From assembly GCA_002336855.1 (NCBI GenBank), contig DDEV01000026.1:1-12174 (forward strand): a stretch of 12,174 nt of DNA. Reading direction: 5' to 3'. How positions within the stretch are numbered: the stretch's first letter is position 1; each line of letters starts with the position of its first letter. This stretch comes from Leucobacter sp. UBA1945 (GTDB taxonomy: Bacteria > Actinomycetota > Actinomycetes > Actinomycetales > Microbacteriaceae). A program made the position numbers and the translations under genes. This document shows positions 7,828 through 12,174 of this stretch, in pieces. The notes beneath the pieces were generated by a model. The model made no database searches, was not told the origin of the DNA, and worked only from the letters and a program-made list of their open reading frames with translations.

Positions 7828-9120
7828 ATGCCGAACGTCGCCCTCTCCCCCGAGCAACTGGCGGTGTTCGAGCGAATCGAGCACACGCGGGAGCACGTCT
7901 TCGTGACTGGGCGCGCGGGCACGGGCAAGAGCACGATTCTCAACCATCTCTCGTTTCACACGAGCAAGATCATTGCGGTGTGCGCGCCGACGGGCGTGGC
8001 CGCGCTGAACGTCGGCGGGCAGACGATTCACTCGCTGCTGCGCCTGCCCACGGGCGTCATCGCCGACCACGACCTCGACCAGCCGGCAGAGCTCAAGAAG
8101 ATGCTCGCCGCGATCGATACGCTCGTGCTCGACGAGGTCTCGATGGTGTCGGCAGACCTGATGGACGCGATCGATCGATCGCTGCGTCAGGCCCGTGGCC
8201 GCAAGCACGACCCGTTCGGCGGCGTGCAGATCATCATGTTCGGCGACCCCTACCAGCTGCCACCCGTGCCGCCACGCGACCCGCACGAGCGCGCCTACTT
8301 CGCCGACACCTACCGCTCGCTCTGGTTCTTCGATGCGAAGGTGTGGCTCGATACCCCCCTCACCGCGATCGAATTGGTTGAGGTGCACCGCCAAAAGGAC
8401 GACCGCTTCAAGCAGATTCTCGGCGCGGTTCGCTACGGCGAGGTCACCGCAGACATGGCTGAAGAGCTGAACAGTGCTGGTGCGCGCGTAGCACCGGAAG
8501 ATGCCCTCACGCTGGCAACCACGAATGCGACAGTGGCGAGGATCAACGCCTCGCGCCTTGCCAAGATCACCGGCGACCCGATGCGAGCTGTTGCAGAGGT
8601 CAACGGTGAGTTTCGCGAGAACACTTACCCCGCCGACGAGGTGCTCGAGCTGAAGCCGGGCGCGCAGGTCATGTTTCTGCGCAACGACCCCGACGGTCGC
8701 TGGGTCAACGGCACGATCGGCACCGTCTCGCGCGTCTCAGGCACGGTTTGGGTCGAAGTTGATCACGAAGAGTTCGAGGTCGAGCCGACGGTGTGGGAGC
8801 GCTACCGCTACCGCTACGACGCCGAAACGAAGAAGCTCGAGAAAGAGGTCGTGGCCGAGTTCGAGCAGTTTCCGCTGCGCCTCGCATGGGCGGTCACGGT
8901 GCACAAGTCACAGGGGCACACCTACGACCAGGCGATCGTCGACCTCGGCCCGCGCGCGTTCACAGCTGGCCAGACCTACGTCGCACTCAGCCGAGTGCGC
9001 TCACTCGAAGGGCTCTACCTGCAGCGCCCGCTGCAGCCCCGCGACGTGATCGTCGACCCCAACGTGACCCGGTTCATGTCTGCCGCGCTGCGCGGGCAAG
9101 AACACATCGCTTCGAGATAG
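7828..9120 (+). CDS. Compact PIF1/RecD-like superfamily 1 DNA helicase
   Basis: ATP-dependent DNA helicase-like protein, cytoplasmic, probably acting in repair or replication-fork processing. The 430 residues contain the SF1 motifs in order: Walker A GRAGTGKST (28-36); motif Ia CAPTGVAALNVGGQTIHS (52-69), typical of PIF1; Walker B VLDEVSM (100-106); motif III GDPYQLPPV (139-147); an SH3-like insert (VMFLRNDPDGRWVNGTIG); motif V AWAVTVHKSQG; and motif VI YVALSRVRSLEGL. No nuclease, zinc finger or C-terminal extension is fused, so it is a near-minimal helicase core. It lies 51 nt after the MFS gene on the same strand, probably with its own promoter. The PIF1 versus RecD2 subfamily is not settled; eukaryotic-type PIF1 roles should not be assumed. 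Confidence 0.9.
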   Translation: MPNVALSPEQLAVFERIEHTREHVFVTGRAGTGKSTILNHLSFHTSKIIAVCAPTGVAALNVGGQTIHSLLRLPTGVIADHDLDQPAELKKMLAAIDTLVLDEVSMVSADLMDAIDRSLRQARGRKHDPFGGVQIIMFGDPYQLPPVPPRDPHERAYFADTYRSLWFFDAKVWLDTPLTAIELVEVHRQKDDRFKQILGAVRYGEVTADMAEELNSAGARVAPEDALTLATTNATVARINASRLAKITGDPMRAVAEVNGEFRENTYPADEVLELKPGAQVMFLRNDPDGRWVNGTIGTVSRVSGTVWVEVDHEEFEVEPTVWERYRYRYDAETKKLEKEVVAEFEQFPLRLAWAVTVHKSQGHTYDQAIVDLGPRAFTAGQTYVALSRVRSLEGLYLQRPLQPRDVIVDPNVTRFMSAALRGQEHIASR

Positions 9121-9148
9121 CGGCCCGAGCGCTTCGGCGCCTGCGCGG

Positions 9149-9178
9149 GATCGTGGGCGTTACGCCTGTGCCACGATC
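9149..9178. terminator. Possible bidirectional hairpin between helicase and thioesterase
   Basis: GATCGTGG (9149-9156) and CCACGATC (9171-9178) form a perfect 8-bp stem with a 14-nt loop that itself can pair as GGCG-TTA-CGCC (9156-9166). It lies between convergent genes and includes the thioesterase stop codon. No T-tract follows on either strand, so it is a weak or non-canonical terminator. Confidence 0.4.
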
Positions 9179-9669
9179 GGAAACACGAGCAGTGATCCGG
9201 TCGCCGTTGCGACGGTCTTTCCAGCCGCGTCGATGAGCACGCCGTCTGCGAACGCGACGCGGTTGCCCGGCTTGGTGACGGTGCCGACCGCTCGCAAAGG
9301 TGCAGAGTTCGGCATGATCGGCCGAAGGTAGTTGATCTTGATCTCGATCGAGGTGTAGCCGGTACCCGCGGGCAGCGTCGTCTGCACCGCACAGCCGAGC
9401 GCGGAGTCGAGCACGGTGCAGGCATAACCGCCATGCACTGTTCCGATCGGGTTGAAGTGCGATTCGTCAGGTGTGCAGACGAAGGTGGCACTACCCTCTT
9501 CGACCTCCGTGAGCTCCATTTGCATGAGGGAAGCGATGGGCGGCCCGGGCAGCTCTCCGGCCATCATTCCGCGCAGATAGTCGATGCCAGCAAGGGTCGG
9601 TAGCTTCGCGAGCGCAGGCCGGGTGTCTTGCCAGGTGATGATCTTCTCGCGTTCGGGTTCGCCTGTCAT
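9160..9669 (-). CDS. PaaI-type hotdog-fold acyl-CoA thioesterase
   Basis: Predicted hydrolase of acyl-CoA or aryl-CoA thioesters. The 169-residue length is a little longer than minimal PaaI proteins because of an N-terminal extension of about 40 residues. The hotdog signature is clear: HFNPIGTVHGGYACTVLDSALGCAV, with N73, the HGG turn (79-81) and D88 on the central helix. It is followed by the strand TSIEIKINYLRPI, the typical cap over the active site. It lies 43 nt downstream of the HhH gene on the same strand and may be co-transcribed; an AGTAAT box 11 nt before the ATG could give an almost leaderless transcript of its own. No Shine-Dalgarno is obvious. The substrate is unknown; detoxifying or salvage roles are typical for the family. 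Confidence 0.93.
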   Translation of the reverse strand: MTGEPEREKIITWQDTRPALAKLPTLAGIDYLRGMMAGELPGPPIASLMQMELTEVEEGSATFVCTPDESHFNPIGTVHGGYACTVLDSALGCAVQTTLPAGTGYTSIEIKINYLRPIMPNSAPLRAVGTVTKPGNRVAFADGVLIDAAGKTVATATGSLLVFPIVAQA

Positions 9670-9712
9670 CTGGGTCTCTAATTACTTTCTTACTCGTTGC
9701 GGCTCGGTGGCG

Positions 9713-10282
9713 CTACACCTTCTTCGCGGCTGCCTTCGCGGCGCGCTTGGCCTCGCGCACGAGGGCGAGCGTCTCGGGCGAGGTGATGTCGGCAACGCTT
9801 TTGTGCGATCCCTCTTCACCGTAAGGTGCCGACGCATCACGCCACCCTTCGCCGTCAAAACCGTACTGCTTGCCGAGCAACGCAAGAAAGATCTTCGCTT
9901 TCTGCTCGCCAAAACCCGGCAACGCCTTGAGACGCTTGAGCACCGTCTTGCCGTCGGGCTCGCCCTGCGTCCAGATTGCCGCCGCATCGCCGCCCCAATC
10001 ATCGAGCAGCACCTGCGCGAGCGACTGCACTCGAGCCGCCATCGACCCGGGAAACCGGTGCACGGCTGGGGTCTGCTTGAAGAGTGCTGCGAACTCGTCG
10101 GGATCTGTGTCGGCAATTGTCGTGGCATCGAAAACACCGAGCCGCTGCTTAATCTTCAGAGGGCCCGCAAAAGCGATCTCCATCGCGACCTGCTGGTCGA
10201 GCAACATGCCCACGAGCAACGCAAGCGGGTCGTCCGTCAAGAGTTCGTCGGCTGCGGTGTCGTCGGTGAGATGAATGGCCAT
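9713..10282 (-). CDS. HhH-GPD-type base-excision repair protein (actinobacterial family)
   Basis: Member of a small actinobacterial family with the helix-hairpin-helix DNA-glycosylase fold, recalled as TIGR03252; probably binds DNA and may remove damaged bases. Of 189 residues, the N-terminal helix MLLDQQVAMEIAFAGP (26-41) and the hairpin LPGFGEQKAK (121-130) are the best marks; a lysine in the hairpin (K128 or K130) falls near the catalytic lysine position of endonuclease III. The C-terminal GWRDASAPYGEEGSHKSVADI is family-like. There is no iron-sulfur cluster. The tail is Lys/Ala rich. ATG 10280-10282 is preferred to the upstream start at 10303: it gives the expected MAIHLTDD beginning and has AATACT 6 nt upstream. 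It is divergent from the FBP leader. Enzymatic activity has not been shown from sequence. Confidence 0.87.
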   Translation of the reverse strand: MAIHLTDDTAADELLTDDPLALLVGMLLDQQVAMEIAFAGPLKIKQRLGVFDATTIADTDPDEFAALFKQTPAVHRFPGSMAARVQSLAQVLLDDWGGDAAAIWTQGEPDGKTVLKRLKALPGFGEQKAKIFLALLGKQYGFDGEGWRDASAPYGEEGSHKSVADITSPETLALVREAKRAAKAAAKKV

Positions 10283-10288
10283 GGCCCC

Positions 10289-10294
10289 AGTATT
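10289..10294 (-). promoter_or_regulatory. -10-like box before HhH gene (leaderless)
   Basis: On the minus strand AATACT matches TATAAT at four of six positions and ends 6 nt before ATG 10282. A -35 at 17-nt spacing would fall inside the palindrome at 10310-10321. No Shine-Dalgarno is visible. Confidence 0.35.
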
Positions 10295-10309
10295 CCACGG
10301 CACTCTTTC

Positions 10310-10321
10310 TGCTCGCGAGCA
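10310..10321. promoter_or_regulatory. 12-bp palindrome shared by divergent promoters
   Basis: TGCTCGCGAGCA is a perfect dyad almost midway between the two divergent -10 boxes (10289-10294 minus; 10339-10344 plus), 15 and 17 bp from them. It therefore occupies both -35 positions. It is a candidate operator for coordinated control of the HhH and FBP genes. It does not match the SOS box or other actinobacterial sites I know. Confidence 0.4.
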
Positions 10322-10338
10322 TTCCTATCCGACAGGCG

Positions 10339-10344
10339 TACACT
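10339..10344 (+). promoter_or_regulatory. -10-like box before leader ORF
   Basis: TACACT (TAnnnT type) ends 6 nt before GTG 10351, so transcription would start at that GTG. The RNA would then carry the leader ORF, three stem-loops and the FBP gene. The -35 is poor and coincides with the palindrome 10310-10321. Confidence 0.4.
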
Positions 10345-10350
10345 GAGGCC

Positions 10351-10419
10351 GTGAGTTATCGAGAGCTGTACTCCCAGCGCCAGGAGGTCGTCGGCGAAGC
10401 ACTCGCCGACGGTGAGTAG
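10351..10419 (+). CDS. Putative 22-codon leader peptide upstream of FBP gene
   Basis: Small ORF from GTG to TAG, beginning VSYRELYSQRQE. It starts exactly where a leaderless transcript from TACACT would begin. It has no recognisable homologue and ends 116 nt before the FBP start. Its codons include a full Shine-Dalgarno-like AGGAGG (10382-10387), which can slow ribosomes, directly before a 9-bp stem-loop at 10389-10411. This layout resembles leader peptides of ribosome-mediated attenuators. It may not be a real gene: the ORF is short and the evidence is only promoter position and the structures that follow. Confidence 0.42.
   Translation: MSYRELYSQRQEVVGEALADGE
10389..10411 (+). other. Stem-loop A within leader ORF
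   Basis: CGTCGGCGA (10389-10397) pairs perfectly with TCGCCGACG (10403-10411) around a 5-nt loop. It lies in the last third of the leader ORF and ends 5 nt before its stop codon, so a translating ribosome would melt or cover it. Confidence 0.6.
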
Positions 10420-10432
10420 CCACCCTGCACCT

Positions 10433-10461
10433 GCCGCGCCCCGCTCATCGCCGGGCGCGGC
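10433..10461 (+). other. Stem-loop B, possible anti-structure of stem-loop C
   Basis: GCCGCGCCC (10433-10441) pairs perfectly with GGGCGCGGC (10453-10461), loop 11 nt. The right arm can instead pair with CGCGCCC at 10495-10501, which would disrupt stem-loop C. No T-tract follows, so B alone is not a classic terminator. Confidence 0.6.
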
Positions 10462-10493
10462 GACTTCGGCAACCCCACACTCACTACTCTGAC

Positions 10494-10521
10494 GCGCGCC
10501 CGCTCTCACCGCGAGGCGCGC
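10494..10521 (+). other. Stem-loop C next to the FBP ribosome-binding site
   Basis: GCGCGCC (10494-10500) pairs with GGCGCGC (10515-10521), loop 14 nt. The stem ends 3 nt before the Shine-Dalgarno AAAGG (10525-10529), so forming it could hinder ribosome binding to the FBP mRNA. Its left arm competes for the right arm of stem-loop B. Confidence 0.55.
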
Positions 10522-10535
10522 TCGAAAGGTTTCTC

Positions 10536-11039
10536 ATGCAACCCCTCACCGAATCGTTCATTCGATCATCATTCGTCAACGCCTCGCGCAAAGAGGTGAA
10601 AGATATGACACTCACTGACGGTTTCGAGGCTCTCGCCGACGCCGACTGGGCGAAGCTCGACTTCTATGGCTGGCGCGACCCGAAGTTCGCCCGCCGCGCC
10701 TACGTCGTGCTGCCGAGGCTTGACGGTGAACCTGTCGGCATCATGCTCAAGCAGGCCGAGGCCTCGCCGCGATCCCGCGCCATGTGCAACTGGTGCCAAG
10801 ACGTGCGCCTGCCAAACGATGTGGTGTTTTGGAGCGCGAAGCGCGTCGGCGATGCCGGCCGCCGCGGCGCGACCGTCGGCACGCTCATCTGCCGAGACTT
10901 CGAGTGCTCGCGCAACGTGCGCAATGATCCCCCGCCCGCCTACGAGGGCTACGACGTCGCCGCCGCGCGGGTGAAGCGCATCGACGACCTGCGGTTGAAA
11001 GCCGCCGGGTTCGCCGAGATGCTTCTCGCCGGGCGGTAG
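10536..11039 (+). CDS. FBP-domain protein, FusB-like treble-clef zinc finger
   Basis: The 167-residue protein matches the FBP domain family (C-terminal treble-clef zinc finger), which includes staphylococcal FusB/FusC, proteins that bind elongation factor G and free it from ribosomes stalled by fusidic acid. Visible features: N-terminal helical part MQPLTESFIRSSFVNASRKE, then DFYGWRDPK, and a four-cysteine zinc site C84-x2-C87 with C119-x4-C124 in MCNWCQDVRLP and ICRDFECSRNVR. The Shine-Dalgarno AAAGG (10525-10529) is 6 nt before ATG. The gene follows a putative leader ORF and three stem-loops, which suggests translation-responsive control. It is convergent with aceA. Actinobacterial members are mostly uncharacterised; binding to EF-G is inferred from family and no resistance phenotype can be claimed. 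Confidence 0.88.
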   Translation: MQPLTESFIRSSFVNASRKEVKDMTLTDGFEALADADWAKLDFYGWRDPKFARRAYVVLPRLDGEPVGIMLKQAEASPRSRAMCNWCQDVRLPNDVVFWSAKRVGDAGRRGATVGTLICRDFECSRNVRNDPPPAYEGYDVAAARVKRIDDLRLKAAGFAEMLLAGR

Positions 11040-11079
11040 TGCGGCACGGTTTCGAAAAGGATCGTCGCCGCACGACGAA

Positions 11080-11105
11080 GGGGCCTCGGCCGAAGCCGAG
11101 ACCCC
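11080..11105. terminator. Hairpin terminator between convergent FBP and aceA genes
   Basis: GGGGCCTCGGC (11080-11090) and GCCGAGACCCC (11095-11105) form an 11-position stem with one mismatch and a CGAA tetraloop. It lies between the FBP stop and the aceA stop and so may serve both. T-tracts are poor (CTCTC on the plus strand). A second smaller hairpin, TCGTCG/CGACGA (11062-11078), precedes it. Confidence 0.7.
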
Positions 11106-11146
11106 CTCTCGCAGTGCGGGCGATCCCGCGCCCTGAACTTATCGGC

Positions 11147-12174
11147 TTAGCCGAACTGGTTCATCGTGTTGTCCTTGCCACCGGCCTTGAGGGCCGCATC
11201 GCCGGCGAAGTACTCCTTGTGGTTGTCGCCGATGTCGCTGCCGGCCATGTTCTGGTGCTTCACCGTGGCGATGCCCTGGCGGATCTCCTGGCGCTGCACG
11301 TCGCGAACGTAGGTGAGCATGCCCTCGTCGCCGAAGTAGCCCTTAGCCAGGTTGTCGGTCGACAGCGCAGCGGTGTGGTAGGTCGGCAGGGTGATGAGGT
11401 GGTGGAAGATGCCCGCGCGAGCCGAGCCGTCTTTCTGGAAGGTACGAATCTTCTCGTCGGCGAGCGTTGCCAGCTCAGTGTTGTCGTACTCGACGCTCAT
11501 GAGCTTGTCGCGGTCGTAAGCCGAGACGTCCTTGCCCTGCTCTGCAAGCAGGTCGTATGCCTGCTGGCGGAAGTTGAGGGTCCAGTTGAACGAGGGGCTG
11601 TTGTTGTAGACGAGCTTCGCGTTCGGAATCACTTCGCGGATGCGGTCGACCATGCCCGCGATCTGCTCGACGTGCGGCTTCTCGGTCTCGATCCACAGCA
11701 GGTCGGCGCCGTTCTGCAGCGAGGTGATGCAGTCGAGTACGCAGCGGTCTTCGCCGGTGCCCTTGCGGAACTGGTAGAGGTTCGATGCGAGGCGCTTCGG
11801 GCGCAGCAGCTTGCCGTCGCGCTTGATGATGACATCGCCGTTGCCGAGCTCGGCCTCGCTGATCTCTTCGACGTCGAGGAACCCGTTGTACTGGTCGCCC
11901 AGGTCGCCGGGGGTCAGGCTCACGGCAAGCTTCTGGGTCAGGCCGGCGCCGAGCGAGTCGGTGCGGGCGACGATCACGCCGTTGTCGATGCCGAGCTCGA
12001 GGAACGCGTAGCGCACCGCGTTGAGCTTCGCAATGAAGTCCTCGTGCGGCACGGTGACCTTGCCATCCTGGTGGCCGCACTGCTTCTCGTCAGAAACCTG
12101 ATTCTCGATCTGAATCGCACAGGCGCCGGCCTCGATCATCTTCTTGGCGAGCAGGTAGGTCGCCTCGGCATTGC
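11147..12174 (-). CDS. aceA: Isocitrate lyase AceA, N-terminus beyond window edge
   Basis: Cleaves isocitrate to glyoxylate and succinate, the first step of the glyoxylate shunt for growth on acetate or fatty acids; cytoplasmic, Mg-dependent. About 342 C-terminal residues are present, opening NAEATYLLAKKMIEAGA. The catalytic cysteine lies in KQCGHQDGK, the variant I recall from the ~530-residue isoform of Pseudomonas aeruginosa rather than the KKCGH of E. coli or Mycobacterium Icl1. Further conserved blocks are VIVARTDSLGAGLTQK, DLLWIETEKPHVEQI and LVYNNSPSFNWTLNFRQQAYD (substrate and loop region). The tail ends in AALKAGGKDNTMNQFG. Start and upstream control are outside the window. The TAA stop is 41 nt from the terminator hairpin. 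Codon use matches the neighbours. Isoform assignment is from memory and should be treated as likely. Confidence 0.96.
   Translation of the reverse strand, partial: NAEATYLLAKKMIEAGACAIQIENQVSDEKQCGHQDGKVTVPHEDFIAKLNAVRYAFLELGIDNGVIVARTDSLGAGLTQKLAVSLTPGDLGDQYNGFLDVEEISEAELGNGDVIIKRDGKLLRPKRLASNLYQFRKGTGEDRCVLDCITSLQNGADLLWIETEKPHVEQIAGMVDRIREVIPNAKLVYNNSPSFNWTLNFRQQAYDLLAEQGKDVSAYDRDKLMSVEYDNTELATLADEKIRTFQKDGSARAGIFHHLITLPTYHTAALSTDNLAKGYFGDEGMLTYVRDVQRQEIRQGIATVKHQNMAGSDIGDNHKEYFAGDAALKAGGKDNTMNQFG

Noticed and set aside
10412..10492. Second small ORF from GTG 10412 overlapping the leader stop
   Set aside because: Ala/Ser/Pro-rich chance frame; the AGGAGG is 24 nt upstream, too far unless stem A brings it close, which is too speculative.
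10536..11039. FBP gene considered as an acquired fusidic acid resistance gene
   Set aside because: FBP-domain proteins are widespread chromosomal genes in Actinobacteria; no mobile elements flank it and sequence alone gives no resistance phenotype.

Overview
The window is high-GC DNA with strong G/C preference at third codon positions. It carries an actinobacterial-type heat-shock operon (dnaK-grpE-dnaJ-hspR with HAIR operators), an actinobacterial-type HhH-GPD protein and an FBP-domain protein. Together these suggest a Microbacteriaceae-like actinobacterium, possibly Leucobacter; the genus is a guess. It reads as ordinary, densely packed chromosome. I see no tRNA, rRNA, CRISPR array, transposase or prophage gene.

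Layout. 1-788 (-): aldo/keto reductase, cut at the left edge. 875-2185 (-): RlmG/RsmC-like two-domain methyltransferase carrying an in-frame 111-bp repeat insertion. 2206-6130 (-): the heat-shock operon, transcribed dnaK, grpE, dnaJ, hspR, with 2-nt and 16-nt gaps and one 8-nt overlap. 6131-6357: divergent intergenic region with a dnaK promoter, two HAIR (HspR-binding) inverted repeats and the start region of the next gene. 6358-7776 (+): UMF1/Atg22-like MFS transporter. 7828-9120 (+): compact PIF1/RecD-like helicase. 9160-9669 (-): PaaI-type hotdog thioesterase. 9713-10282 (-): HhH-GPD base-excision-like protein. 10283-10535: divergent promoter region, then a 22-codon leader ORF and three stem-loops. 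10536-11039 (+): FBP (FusB-like treble-clef) protein. 11080-11105: hairpin terminator between convergent genes. 11147-12174 (-): isocitrate lyase aceA, cut at the right edge.

How the genes work together. DnaK, GrpE and DnaJ form the Hsp70 machine, and HspR should repress the operon through the HAIR sites. The other genes are housekeeping or accessory functions (rRNA modification, transport, DNA processing, glyoxylate shunt) with no evident shared pathway. Several genes have a TAnnnT-like -10 box 6-7 nt before the start codon, which predicts leaderless mRNAs.

The two most unusual structures are the hairpin-rich in-frame duplication inside the methyltransferase gene, and the leader-peptide-plus-alternative-hairpin arrangement in front of the FBP gene, which looks like a ribosome-mediated attenuator. 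Both are read by eye and untested.
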